Assembly (NCBI GenBank): GCA_045661205.1
Contig: JAZRFE010000039.1
Location: 1 to 64,000 of the forward strand
Length of the DNA: 64,000 nucleotides
Source of the DNA: HGM04593 sp045661205
GTDB taxonomy: Bacteria > Bacteroidota > Bacteroidia > Bacteroidales > Bacteroidaceae
Direction of reading: 5' to 3'
Part shown: piece after piece, positions 1 to 9,146 of the stretch
Position numbering within the stretch: the stretch's first letter is position 1
Layout: every line of letters begins with the position of its first letter
Notes under the pieces: generated by a model
What the model was told of the DNA's origin: nothing
Database searches by the model: none
The model's input: only the letters and a program-made list of their open reading frames with translations
Program-made: the position numbers and the translations under genes

Positions 1-1185
1 TACAAATCGGAGTTCTTGAATGCTCAGTTACAGCAGTATAATCGTCATCTGCTCGCTACAGTCGAAGAGGGTGAGCCGTATGAAGAGTATATCGCTACGC
101 ACGACAAGCCTTTTGAAGAGTTGCGAATATCGATTATCACATTTCCGGGTGCTGTTATCTACGATAATATTATACCGCTTGATTCGCTCGATAATCACCG
201 AGGTCGCCCCGAGGTGGCAAATGCTTTAGCAGAGGGTGAGGGATATAACATCAGCAGACAATCTACGAGTGATGGTAGAGAATATTTTTACTCTGCAACA
301 CGAGGTGAACGAGCGATTGTACGCACGGCAATTCCATATTCCAGCACATTGCAAGACCTACTCAAAGCGGACTGGTCGTTCCTTGTTGTGATGATATCAA
401 TCACACTTGTGATGAGCATCGTGGCATACTTTACCACTCGCAAACTTGGCAAGGATATAGAGCGAGTCAATCGATACGAAGCAGAACAAGAACGAAACCG
501 CCTTAAAAGACAACTGACAAATAACATTAACCACGAACTGAAAACCCCCGTTGCATCCATCCAAGTATGCCTTGAAACCCTGCTTTCTGGCATCAATCTC
601 AGCGAAGAGAAGCGCCAGGAACTTATCGAGAGATGCTATGCCCATAACGACCGCCTTCGAAGGTTGCTTAATGATGTATCCCTCATCACCCGAATGGAGG
701 ACGGCAGTGCCTTGATTGGCAAAGAGAGAGTTGTAATCAACGATATAATAGCGGAGGTGGCTAAGGAGTTGGCGATGCTGCCCGAAGATGAACGCCTGAT
801 GCTCCATAGCGATTTTAATGACGACGTTATCATTGAAGGAAACCAATCGTTGATAGGCTCCATTTTTCGTAACCTAACCGAGAATGCCATTGCCTATTCC
901 GAGGGTAGAAACATCTATATATCGCTACTTGAAAACAATGAGAGGCTGTGCCGTATCCGCTTTGAGGATGATGGCAAGGGAGTTGAGCAGAAACATTTAT
1001 CGCACCTCTTTGAGCGATTCTATCGTGTGGACAAGGGTCGCTCCCGCCAAAAGGGTGGTACAGGTCTTGGTCTTGCCATTGTAAAACACGCAGTCCAATT
1101 CCACGGCGGAACAATCACTGTTACAAATAGACCCAATGGCGGCCTAAGGTTTGAATTCACATTAAGCAACCGTAACACTAAGTAG
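1..1185 (+). CDS. Sensor histidine kinase, 5' end cut off by window edge
   Basis: The reading frame is open from base 1, so the true start lies upstream; the TTG at 16 and the out-of-frame ATG at 20 are not convincing starts. Counted from the first visible codon, the protein shows the end of a periplasmic sensor region, one membrane segment (about 128-147), a HisKA dimerisation domain with the phospho-acceptor His178 in NHELKTPVA, and a HATPase_c domain with the N box (NLTENA, Asn295), the G1 box (DDGKGV), the F box (FERFYRVD) and the G2 box (GGTGLGLA, 352-359). All residues needed for autophosphorylation are present. No HAMP domain is obvious. It would pass phosphate to a response regulator, presumably encoded just upstream outside the window. 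The signal sensed cannot be inferred. The next genes downstream are on the other strand. Confidence 0.93.
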   Translation, partial: YKSEFLNAQLQQYNRHLLATVEEGEPYEEYIATHDKPFEELRISIITFPGAVIYDNIIPLDSLDNHRGRPEVANALAEGEGYNISRQSTSDGREYFYSATRGERAIVRTAIPYSSTLQDLLKADWSFLVVMISITLVMSIVAYFTTRKLGKDIERVNRYEAEQERNRLKRQLTNNINHELKTPVASIQVCLETLLSGINLSEEKRQELIERCYAHNDRLRRLLNDVSLITRMEDGSALIGKERVVINDIIAEVAKELAMLPEDERLMLHSDFNDDVIIEGNQSLIGSIFRNLTENAIAYSEGRNIYISLLENNERLCRIRFEDDGKGVEQKHLSHLFERFYRVDKGRSRQKGGTGLGLAIVKHAVQFHGGTITVTNRPNGGLRFEFTLSNRNTK

Positions 1186-1319
1186 GGCACAATTCCTGTT
1201 TTCGATATTACTTATTCTTAATTTAGACTACATAGAAGACTACACGCCAAAAATAAATTAGAGTTCAAACGATTTTACAAGCAAAGTCATTTCACAATAC
1301 AAAAGAATAATATCTTGTG

Positions 1320-1358
1320 TATAAACAAATTCGGCGGTGAAAATAATTCACCGCCGAA
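1320..1358 (-). terminator. Rho-independent terminator of the RND efflux operon
   Basis: A perfect 12-bp inverted repeat (TTCGGCGGTGAA at 1330-1341, TTCACCGCCGAA at 1347-1358) lies just beyond the stop of the pump gene. Read on the minus strand it is followed by a T-rich run (TTTGTTTAT). Confidence 0.8.
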
Positions 1359-1388
1359 AAAGTGCAACCCATGTCGGGGCAGCCTTTT

Positions 1389-4300
1389 TTATGCTTTTTT
1401 CTTTCTGCTGAATTTCTCTTCGAGCGTCTGCATCCACTCGTACCAGTTTGGAATGTAAAGTGTGGCAAGCACAGTGTTCAGGAACATTCCGAATACCACT
1501 GCCGTTCCCAATGCCAGACGGCTTTCGGCACCCGCGCCTCCTGCGAAAAGCAGGGGCATCACTCCCAATACGAATGCAAAAGAGGTCATCAGAATGGGGC
1601 GCAACCTTATATGTCCCGCCTCGTAGGCACTCTCGCGGATGGGGTTTCCCGCCTTACGGAAGTCGCGTGCAAACTCCACTATCAATATGCCGTTCTTTGC
1701 GCTCAAGGCGATGAGCAGTATTATTCCTATCAGTGTGTAGATGCTTATGGGCAGTCCCATTATGGCGCATCCGAGTACTGTTCCCAGCAGGGCAATGGGT
1801 GTTCCCATTACCGCAGCCACAGGGCTGCTCCAGCTCTCGTACTGTGCGGCGAGCACCAGATAGGCCACCAGCAGCGCAAGCACAAGTATCACGATGGTGG
1901 TGTTTCCGGCAGTCTCCTCCTGATAGGCGACGCCTGTCCATTCAAACCCAAACTCGTCACCTATCTCTTCGTCGAAAAGCTCACCCATCTCCAGCATCGT
2001 CTCGCTTGTGCTGTAACCGGGCGAGGTGTTACACGTGAGGGCTGCACTGTTGTACATGTTGTATCTACCCAACTGGTCGATACCCAGAATGGTGCCGGTC
2101 TTGGTGAAACTGCTGAAAGGAACCATCTCTCCTTTGTTGTTGGCTATGCTCAGCCGCATGACGCTCTCTATCAGTTTTTGGCTATCCTCGCCTGCTGCCA
2201 TCTTCACCTGCCATATGCGTCCCAGCATCACAAAGTCGTTGATGTAGGCTGCACCCATATAGTTACTCAGCGTAGATAGCAATGAACCTACGTCTACCCC
2301 CATCGTCATAGCCTTTTCGCGGTCTATGTAAAGATAGAACTGCGGCACGTCTGCCTCGAATGAACTGTTCATGGCGGCAATGGCCGGTTTCTTCCTGAAC
2401 TCCGCGAGCAGCACGTCTATGGCTTTCTGCATCTCGGTAAGTCCCAATGCCTGTCTGTCCTCGAGCTGCAACTGCATTCCGCCGGTGTTTCCCATGCCCG
2501 GAATTGCGGGTGGAACCATTGCAAAGCATTGTGCCTCCTGTATGCGTATATAGGCCTCTTCGTTGAACCTTGCCACTACCTCGCTTGCCGAGTGTCCGCG
2601 CCCTTTTCTCTCTTTCCAGTCCTTCAGCACCACAAACACCGTCACTGCATTGCTCTGCTCACCATTGTTCATGATGTTGAATCCGCTGATGCTGATGTTG
2701 CTCTCCACCTCGGGGTAGGTGGCAAGTATGCTGTTTATTTCCGCGGCAACTTTCTCGCTGCGTGTTAGTGCAGATGCGGGTGGCAACTGTGCCGAGATTA
2801 TCATATAGCCCTCGTCCTCTTCGGGGATGAAAGTTGTCGGCCATTTTGCAAACATTACTATCGCTGCTGCGGTGAAGACGCAAAAACTGACTATTGCAAG
2901 TACAGGCTTTTTCAGCAGAAAGGCGGCACATTTGTCGTATGTGCGTTGCATGCTGTCATACGCGCGGTCGAACAGTGTGAATAGTATCCCTTTTTTGCGG
3001 TTGCTGTCCGTCGGGCGCAACAGTATTGCGCACAGGGCGGGCGTGAGTGTCAGTGAATTAAAGCCGCTGAGAAGTGTCGATGCAGCTATCGTCAGTGCAA
3101 ACTGCTTGTATAGCTGTCCCGAAATACCGCTTATCAACGTCGTGGGCAGAAAGACGGCCATCATCACAAGTACCACGCCTATGATGGGGCTTGTAATCTC
3201 CTCCATTGCCTTTTCGGTGGCCTCTCTCGGCGATAGTTTCTCCTCGTCGAGTATGCGCGTGGCATTCTCCACCACCACTATCGCATCGTCTACCACTATG
3301 GCAATGGCAAGAATAAGCCCGAAGAGCGTCAGTGTATTTATCGAAAAACCAAGTAGTTCCATTACCGCCAGCGTGCCAATGAGCGATACAGGGATTGTCA
3401 GGCAGGGGATGAGTGTGGCGCGCCAGTTTTGCAGGAACAGGAATATCACAAGCACCACCAATAGTGTGGTCTCCAAGAGTGTGTATAGTACTTCGCGTAT
3501 GGAACTGCGCACGACGTTTGTTGTGTCGAGCGTCACCTGGTAGTTCACTCCGGGTGGAAAATCCTCTGAAATCTGCTCCATCTGCGCTCTTATGGCTTTG
3601 GAAACGTCGAGCGCGTTTGTGCCCGGCGATTGATACACCGCGAGGGCGGCTGTGGGCTTTCCGTTCAGACGCGACGAGGCCGAATATGTTTCGCTGCCCA
3701 GCTCTATGGTTGCAATATCCTTGAGTTTGAGCATTGTAACACCGTCGTTCTTCACAATGATGTTGCCGAACTCTTCTTTGTCTTTTAGTCTTCCCTGCAC
3801 GTTCAGCGTGTACTGAAAGGCATTGTCGGCATTCTTGCCTAATGTCTGTCCCACATAACCAGCCGACACAGCCATGTTTTGCTGGCTTATGGCAGAATAG
3901 ACCTCGGCGGGAGTTATGCCTCGTATGCGCATGGTTTCAGGGTTCAGCCATATGCGCATGGAGTAGTCGCCTGCACCCATAATATTTACAGCTCCCACTC
4001 CCGGTGTGCGCGACAGACGGTCGGTTATTTGCAGCTTGGCGTAGTTTGAAAGATAGAGCTGGTCGTATATGGAATCGCCTGTGAGTGTCAGGAACAACAC
4101 TATGTTCGTGGACTGTTTCTGCACGGTAACACCCAGCTGCGTCACCTCACTCGGCAGGGAGTTCATCGCAACGTTCACTCTGTTCTGCACAAGTACCGTT
4201 GCCATGTCAATATCCGTTCCCACCTCGAAGGTAACTGTCAGCTGGTAGGTTCCTGCCGACGACGATGTAGAGCTCATGTAAATCATTCTGTCCACTCCGT

Positions 4301-4514
4301 TCACCTGCTGTTCTATGGGTATTCCCACCGTTTGGGCTATTGTCTCGGCATTGGCACCCGGGTAGTTGGCTGTCACCTGCACTGTCGGTGGGGTGATGTC
4401 GGGGTATTGGTCCACAGGCAGCACGAACAGGCAGATGCCACCACCCACCAACAGCATCAGTGAGAGCACTGTGGCGAAAATCGGACGCTCGATAAAGAAT
4501 TTCGGAAAGTTCAT
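1389..4514 (-). CDS. RND-family multidrug efflux pump, inner-membrane permease (HAE1 type)
   Basis: A 1041-residue protein of full AcrB/MexB length. It is the proton-driven inner-membrane subunit of a tripartite efflux pump that captures substrates from the periplasm and outer leaflet. The N-terminus (FFIERPIFA) is the usual RND start. Transmembrane helix 4 carries the paired proton-relay aspartates (Asp409-Asp410 in VVDDAIVVVEN), and the partner Lys of helix 10 is seen in SAKNGILIVEFA. Two large periplasmic loops separate the helices, as expected. It is the last gene of a minus-strand operon with the adaptor (32-bp gap) and the outer-membrane channel. Family knowledge supports export of drugs, bile acids or detergents; the substrate itself cannot be read from the sequence. 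Confidence 0.95.
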   Translation of the reverse strand: MNFPKFFIERPIFATVLSLMLLVGGGICLFVLPVDQYPDITPPTVQVTANYPGANAETIAQTVGIPIEQQVNGVDRMIYMSSTSSSAGTYQLTVTFEVGTDIDMATVLVQNRVNVAMNSLPSEVTQLGVTVQKQSTNIVLFLTLTGDSIYDQLYLSNYAKLQITDRLSRTPGVGAVNIMGAGDYSMRIWLNPETMRIRGITPAEVYSAISQQNMAVSAGYVGQTLGKNADNAFQYTLNVQGRLKDKEEFGNIIVKNDGVTMLKLKDIATIELGSETYSASSRLNGKPTAALAVYQSPGTNALDVSKAIRAQMEQISEDFPPGVNYQVTLDTTNVVRSSIREVLYTLLETTLLVVLVIFLFLQNWRATLIPCLTIPVSLIGTLAVMELLGFSINTLTLFGLILAIAIVVDDAIVVVENATRILDEEKLSPREATEKAMEEITSPIIGVVLVMMAVFLPTTLISGISGQLYKQFALTIAASTLLSGFNSLTLTPALCAILLRPTDSNRKKGILFTLFDRAYDSMQRTYDKCAAFLLKKPVLAIVSFCVFTAAAIVMFAKWPTTFIPEEDEGYMIISAQLPPASALTRSEKVAAEINSILATYPEVESNISISGFNIMNNGEQSNAVTVFVVLKDWKERKGRGHSASEVVARFNEEAYIRIQEAQCFAMVPPAIPGMGNTGGMQLQLEDRQALGLTEMQKAIDVLLAEFRKKPAIAAMNSSFEADVPQFYLYIDREKAMTMGVDVGSLLSTLSNYMGAAYINDFVMLGRIWQVKMAAGEDSQKLIESVMRLSIANNKGEMVPFSSFTKTGTILGIDQLGRYNMYNSAALTCNTSPGYSTSETMLEMGELFDEEIGDEFGFEWTGVAYQEETAGNTTIVILVLALLVAYLVLAAQYESWSSPVAAVMGTPIALLGTVLGCAIMGLPISIYTLIGIILLIALSAKNGILIVEFARDFRKAGNPIRESAYEAGHIRLRPILMTSFAFVLGVMPLLFAGGAGAESRLALGTAVVFGMFLNTVLATLYIPNWYEWMQTLEEKFSRKKKA

Positions 4515-4546
4515 GTTGATTGGTTTTTTGTGGTTATACTCAGCTG

Positions 4547-5644
4547 CTATTTCTCCATTATCGGGGTTATTTTCATGCCGTTTCTCACCTTCATAAGCCC
4601 TTTTGTTACGTATCGTTCATCTTTGCTCAGTCCGCTTGTGACAAGTCTCATGCTGTCGTCTACAACATCGCCAGTCTCTATGTGACGGTATTCTATAATG
4701 TTGGAATTATTTACTACATATACAAACTTTCCAAGCTGGTCGGTGCCTATGGATGCGTCATTTATCAAGATGCCTTCGGGCAGCTTTTTATATGGCAGTA
4801 CAACGCTTATGTACGAGCCGGCTTTCAGTAACCCATCATCGTTTTTTAGCTCGGCACGCACTGTTAATGTTCCTGTGCTCAGTTCCACGTTAGGCGACAG
4901 ATAGTCCATCTTGGCTTTGCGACGAAAATAGTTGTCGCTACCCAAACTGAAAGTGATATATTCATCCTGTTCCACATTGCCGCGCTTGCGTCGTTGAAGC
5001 CACTCGTTGTCGGTGATGTCGAAATATGCGTACATTATATCATCTTTATACAGAGTGGCAAGCGTCACAGGTGAGACGGCTCCCGCAATGTAACTTCCAT
5101 TCGACATGGTACTCAGTGTCATCAGTCCGTTGTGCGGTGCTTTTATGTAGCAGTAGCCGAGGTTGGTCTTGGCAGTGTTCAGTTGCGCCTCGGCGTTGCT
5201 TACGGCAGCCTTGCCGGTCTCTACATCTGTCTGCGATTGCAACAGTTCTATCTGGCTCACAGCATTACGCTTGATGGCTATTTTCATCCTCTCGTAATTG
5301 TTCTCGGCATATTCAAGATTGGCTTTGGCTGTTTGCAATGCAGCTTCGGCCTGCCTGACGGCGTCCTTGTACAGGGTAGGTTCTATGATGAATAAAATGT
5401 CTCCTTTTTTTACTCTTTGCCCGGCGGTATAATAAGAGCCTTCGAGCGTGCCGTTCACTCGCCCCACTATGGCAACTGTCGCATCGGCGTCAAGGTATCC
5501 GGGGTACTCGCGTGTGAGGGTCACCTCTTGAACAACGGGGTGCGCCACTTCTATCGGCAGACTCTCAGCCACAACCTTCGCTTTTTTTTCGTTGCAACCG
5601 CAGAGCAGGCTTGTAATTGCTATTGTAAAAATTACTCTTTTCAT
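4547..5644 (-). CDS. RND efflux periplasmic adaptor (membrane fusion protein)
   Basis: A 365-residue AcrA/MexA-type adaptor that bridges the inner-membrane pump and the outer-membrane channel. It begins with a lipoprotein signal peptide (SLLCGC, lipidated Cys17). It then shows the first half of the biotinyl-lipoyl-like domain (GQRVKKGDILF), a long alpha-helical hairpin (about residues 95-160, Ala/Gln/Glu-rich with repeated AEA and TAK), the second lipoyl half (YCYIKAPHNGLM), and a beta-barrel and membrane-proximal domain. It lies between the channel gene (30-bp gap) and the pump gene (32-bp gap), so the three are surely co-transcribed. The helical hairpin is of normal length for a partner of a TolC-like channel. 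Confidence 0.93.
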   Translation of the reverse strand: MKRVIFTIAITSLLCGCNEKKAKVVAESLPIEVAHPVVQEVTLTREYPGYLDADATVAIVGRVNGTLEGSYYTAGQRVKKGDILFIIEPTLYKDAVRQAEAALQTAKANLEYAENNYERMKIAIKRNAVSQIELLQSQTDVETGKAAVSNAEAQLNTAKTNLGYCYIKAPHNGLMTLSTMSNGSYIAGAVSPVTLATLYKDDIMYAYFDITDNEWLQRRKRGNVEQDEYITFSLGSDNYFRRKAKMDYLSPNVELSTGTLTVRAELKNDDGLLKAGSYISVVLPYKKLPEGILINDASIGTDQLGKFVYVVNNSNIIEYRHIETGDVVDDSMRLVTSGLSKDERYVTKGLMKVRNGMKITPIMEK

Positions 5645-5674
5645 TGTCTCGGAATATTAAATTGATTCATCTTT

Positions 5675-7060
5675 TTACCATCCTCCACCGAGGGCTTTGT
5701 ATAGCTGTACAAGTGCCATCAGCGAGTAGCCCTGTGTGCGTACAAGGTTGTTCTGATAGCTCAGTAGCGAGCGTTGCGCGTCGAGCACGCTTTGGAACTG
5801 TGTGAGTCCCTGCTTGTATAGCTCCACCGATAGTGCGAGGGTCTCTTCGCCTTGGCGTACGGTCTCTTTGAGCGTCTCAATAGAGAGTATGGAATTTTTG
5901 TACAAGCTCATGGCGTTGCTCACCTCTTGTACGGCGGTTAGCACAGTACTGTTGAACACGATGATGCTCTGCTCAAGTTCGGCTTTGGCCTCGGCAGTGG
6001 CATTTATCCTTTTCCCGCCACTGAAGATGTTCCACGTCAGGGTGGGAGCAATCTCCCACTGCATGCTTCGGCTGCGCATCAGTTTGTCAATATTATTCGC
6101 TGAATATCCAAACGTGCCGTTAAGGTAAATACTCGGTAGCCAATCGCGCTTGGTGGCTCCTAAAAGTGCGGCATTTTGCTCCACCGACAGTTCGGCAGCT
6201 CTCACGTCGGGGCGACGGCGCAACAGGTTGGCAGGAACGCCCACAGCAACAGCCTCCACGTAGTCGGGTAGTGGCCCGTAGCTGTTGAGTCTCTCGTCGA
6301 TGCTTCCGGGGTAGAGAGCCAGCAATACAGCAAGCGTGTTTATATATTGCTCTATGGATGATTGCATTGAAGGTATCGCAGCGAGCGTACTGTAATATAC
6401 CGACTGTGCTTGGGCAACGTCGAGTTTCGATGCAAATCCTGTTTCGTAACGCGCCACTGCTATCTCCATAATCTCCTTTTGCGATTGGGCATTTTGTTGC
6501 AACACCATCATCTCGGTCTGGCTCTGTCGCAACGAAAAATAGGCATTGGCAACTTCGGCGCAGAGTGTTACCATCGTGGCTCGATACTCCTCTTCGGTTG
6601 CTTGAAATGCTCTTTTTTGTGCCTGTGCCCGTTTGAATATTTTACCAAAGACGTCTATCTCCCAATTCATCGAAATTGCTCCGCTGAAGTAGCCGTACCA
6701 CGCTTCGATGTCACCCGTCTGCGACAGGTTGCCACTTGCCTTTTCGCGTGTCCACCCCGTAGAGAAGTCAAGCGTGGGCAGCAGCCCGCTTTGTGTCATT
6801 CTCCATCCGGCTTTGGCTATTCTGATGTTCGTCAGCGCAGTCATTGCCGACAGGTTGCGCTCGGTGGCGATGGTTATCAACGAGTCAAGCAGCGTGTCAT
6901 CGAACTTTTTCCACCAAAAGTCGGCGTCGGGCATCGTGCCCACAAACAGTTCATCCTCCTGCCACTCAGGTGGCAACGGCTCCATCAGCAGGTTCTGCTG
7001 CCCCATGGAGGGGAGTGTGGTGATAATCACAAGCATGCAGCAAAAAAATATTTTTCTCAT
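5675..7060 (-). CDS. Outer-membrane efflux channel, TolC/OprM family
   Basis: A 461-residue outer-membrane factor with a cleavable signal peptide (start MRKIFFCCML, probable cleavage after SMG). Unlike many NodT/OprM proteins it has no lipobox Cys at the mature N-terminus. Two OEP repeats are visible. Each has long coiled-coil helices (for example QTEMMVLQQNAQSQKEIMEI and LKETVRQGEETLALSVELY), and the conserved loop VGVPANLLRRRPDVRAAE sits between them. The trimer would form the exit duct of the RND pump encoded downstream. As the first gene of the operon, its upstream region (7061-7246) is shared divergently with etfB. No strong minus-strand promoter could be chosen there; two near-matches (TATTTTG) exist. 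Confidence 0.93.
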   Translation of the reverse strand: MRKIFFCCMLVIITTLPSMGQQNLLMEPLPPEWQEDELFVGTMPDADFWWKKFDDTLLDSLITIATERNLSAMTALTNIRIAKAGWRMTQSGLLPTLDFSTGWTREKASGNLSQTGDIEAWYGYFSGAISMNWEIDVFGKIFKRAQAQKRAFQATEEEYRATMVTLCAEVANAYFSLRQSQTEMMVLQQNAQSQKEIMEIAVARYETGFASKLDVAQAQSVYYSTLAAIPSMQSSIEQYINTLAVLLALYPGSIDERLNSYGPLPDYVEAVAVGVPANLLRRRPDVRAAELSVEQNAALLGATKRDWLPSIYLNGTFGYSANNIDKLMRSRSMQWEIAPTLTWNIFSGGKRINATAEAKAELEQSIIVFNSTVLTAVQEVSNAMSLYKNSILSIETLKETVRQGEETLALSVELYKQGLTQFQSVLDAQRSLLSYQNNLVRTQGYSLMALVQLYKALGGGW

Positions 7061-7196
7061 AACAGAACAGTGAATAAATACTCATAAAACAAACCTTCGG
7101 TTGATAAGTTTCGGCTGGTTATGATAAAAATGCAACGACGATAATCACAAAATATGGTTCAATATTCTACAAAATAGGCATTTTTAATAGAGTAAA

Positions 7197-7228
7197 GTTG
7201 GCACTTCAACAAACAAATTATAACTTTG
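7197..7228 (+). promoter_or_regulatory. Promoter of the etfB operon (Bacteroidota type)
   Basis: A full match to the -7 consensus TAnnTTTG (TAACTTTG, 7221-7228) has GTTG at 7197-7200, 20 bases upstream, in place of TTTG. Transcription would start near 7235, leaving an unusually short leader of about 12 bases before the etfB ATG. Confidence 0.6.
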
Positions 7229-7246
7229 CAATCTAATCTTTAATTT

Positions 7247-8119
7247 ATGGAATTGAATATAATTGTGCTGGCAAAGCAGGTTCCGGACACCCGTAACGTA
7301 GGGTCTCAGGCGATGAATCCCGACGGTACCATCAACCGTTCGGCTCTTCCCGCCATCTTCAACCCCGAGGACCTCAATGCTCTGGAACAGGCACTTATCA
7401 TCAAAGAAAAAAATCCCGGCAGTCGCATAACATTGCTCACTATGGGCCCTGCACGCGCTGCCGACATCTTGCGCGAAGGACTCTATCGCGGTGCCGACGC
7501 GGGAATACTGCTCACCGACCGAGCTTTTGCCGGTGCCGATACATTGGCAACCTCTTATGCGCTCACTTCGGCGATACGCAAGATAGGTAAATTCGACATC
7601 ATACTTTGTGGCCGTCAGGCTATCGACGGCGATACTGCTCAGGTGGGCCCTCAGGTGGCTCAGCAGCTTGACCTTCCGCAGATAACCTACACACGACGTA
7701 TTCTCGACATAAATGAAGAGAAGATAACCGTCGAACGTTCAATAGAGAATGGCGTTGAGGTGGTAGAGGCTCCTCTTCCCCTGTTGCTCACCGTTGACGG
7801 TGTGGCAGCTCCCTGTCGCCCTCGCAATGCCTATCGTCTGTTGCGTTTCCAACGCGCGGCAACACCCTCGGAACAGGCTGCCGACGGCTATCGCTATGCC
7901 GACAAGGTGGCTGCCGACAGCTCTCTCACATTACAGGAATGGAATCTTGCCTATGTGGGTGGCGACGCGTCGCGTTGCGGCCTCTCGGGTTCGCCCACAA
8001 AAGTGAAAAAAGTAGATAATGTCATTTTCCAAGCAAAGGAGAGCAAGCGCTTCACTGCCGACGACGAGCAGATAAAAGAGCTTGTAGGCGAATTGCTTGC
8101 CAACCACACCATAGGATAG
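7247..8119 (+). CDS. etfB: Electron transfer flavoprotein, beta subunit
   Basis: A 290-residue EtfB, which with EtfA forms the FAD/AMP-binding heterodimer that shuttles electrons from acyl-CoA dehydrogenases. The start (MELNIIVLAKQVPDT) is characteristic, followed by the adenine-nucleotide-binding alpha/beta fold with ILCGRQAIDGDTAQVGPQ, the family signature region. The protein is somewhat longer than the classical 250-residue subunits, with extra C-terminal sequence. EtfA follows after 7 bp and an acyl-CoA dehydrogenase overlaps EtfA, so the electron donor and acceptor are encoded together. The final acceptor is not encoded nearby; in Bacteroidales it may be a quinone or Rnf/Bcd-type system, which is inference. 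Confidence 0.93.
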   Translation: MELNIIVLAKQVPDTRNVGSQAMNPDGTINRSALPAIFNPEDLNALEQALIIKEKNPGSRITLLTMGPARAADILREGLYRGADAGILLTDRAFAGADTLATSYALTSAIRKIGKFDIILCGRQAIDGDTAQVGPQVAQQLDLPQITYTRRILDINEEKITVERSIENGVEVVEAPLPLLLTVDGVAAPCRPRNAYRLLRFQRAATPSEQAADGYRYADKVAADSSLTLQEWNLAYVGGDASRCGLSGSPTKVKKVDNVIFQAKESKRFTADDEQIKELVGELLANHTIG

Positions 8120-8126
8120 TAATATT

Positions 8127-9146
8127 ATGAACAGCATATTAGTATATTGCGAACTTGACGGCTCTCGTGTAGCCGAAGTCAGCTTGGAACTGCTGAGCAA
8201 AGGACGCGAACTTGCCGACACCCTCGGTGTCTCCCTTGAGGCTGTGGCGTTGGGCGAAAATCTCGCAAGCGTAGCTGCACAGGTGTTCCCCTACGGCGTC
8301 GATAAACTGCATCTTTTCGACGATGCCCGCCTCTCGCCCTACACGACATTGCCCCACGCTTCTGCGTTGGTGAAATTCATCGGCGAGGAGAATCCTCAGA
8401 TATTCCTGTTGGGCGCAACAGTCATCGGTCGCGACCTCGGCCCCCGCGTCTCTTCGGCGTTGGGCAGCGGTCTTACAGCCGACTGCACCTCGCTCGAGAT
8501 TGGCGACTACGAGGATAAGAAACGTGGCGAGACAGTGAAAAACCTTCTCTACCAGATACGCCCCGCCTTTGGCGGAAACATCGTGGCGACCATCGTCAAT
8601 CCCTACAATCGCCCCCAGATGGCAACCGTTCGCGAGGGAGTAATGCCCTTGAACCGAGTGCGCCCCGACGACTATATTGGTGAGGTGGTGCAGCACAATG
8701 TTGCCGACTATGTTAGCGAGGCCGACTTTGTAGTGCGCATCCTCGAGAGACATTTGCAGGAGTCCGAGAACAACCTCAAGAGCGCGCCCATTGTGGTTGC
8801 CGGAGGTTACGGTGTAGGCTCCAAAGAGAACTTCGATCTTCTCTTCACCCTTGCCCGTGAGCTTCATGGCGAGGTAGGTGCCACCCGCGCCGCAGTCGAT
8901 GCAGGTTTTACCACCCACGATCGTCAGATAGGTCAGACAGGTCTTACTGTGCGCCCCAAGGTCTATTTCGCATGCGGAATCTCGGGACAGGTGCAGCACA
9001 TTGCGGGAATGCAAGATAGTGGAATCATCATCTCCATCAACAGCGACCCCAATGCACCCATCAACACCATCGCCGACTATGTGATTACAGGTCGCGTCGA
9101 AGATGTCCTCCCCAAATTAATCAGCCATTATCAGAAAAAATCATGA
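8127..9146 (+). CDS. etfA: Electron transfer flavoprotein, alpha subunit
   Basis: A 339-residue EtfA. The N-terminal half matches the ETF alpha/beta domain. The C-terminal half is the FAD-binding domain with the family signature GQTGLTVRPKVYFACGISG, then QHIAGM and a terminal NSDPNAPINTIADYVITG segment. It follows etfB by 7 bp, and its last codon overlaps the acyl-CoA dehydrogenase start by 4 bp (ATGA), which indicates translational coupling. Together with EtfB it should carry two electrons from the dehydrogenase encoded next. Confidence 0.95.
   Translation: MNSILVYCELDGSRVAEVSLELLSKGRELADTLGVSLEAVALGENLASVAAQVFPYGVDKLHLFDDARLSPYTTLPHASALVKFIGEENPQIFLLGATVIGRDLGPRVSSALGSGLTADCTSLEIGDYEDKKRGETVKNLLYQIRPAFGGNIVATIVNPYNRPQMATVREGVMPLNRVRPDDYIGEVVQHNVADYVSEADFVVRILERHLQESENNLKSAPIVVAGGYGVGSKENFDLLFTLARELHGEVGATRAAVDAGFTTHDRQIGQTGLTVRPKVYFACGISGQVQHIAGMQDSGIIISINSDPNAPINTIADYVITGRVEDVLPKLISHYQKKS

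Noticed and set aside
1186..1329. Possible small gene between the histidine kinase and the efflux operon
   Set aside because: The stretch is AT-rich, with stop codons in all frames and no promoter or structured element beyond the terminator.
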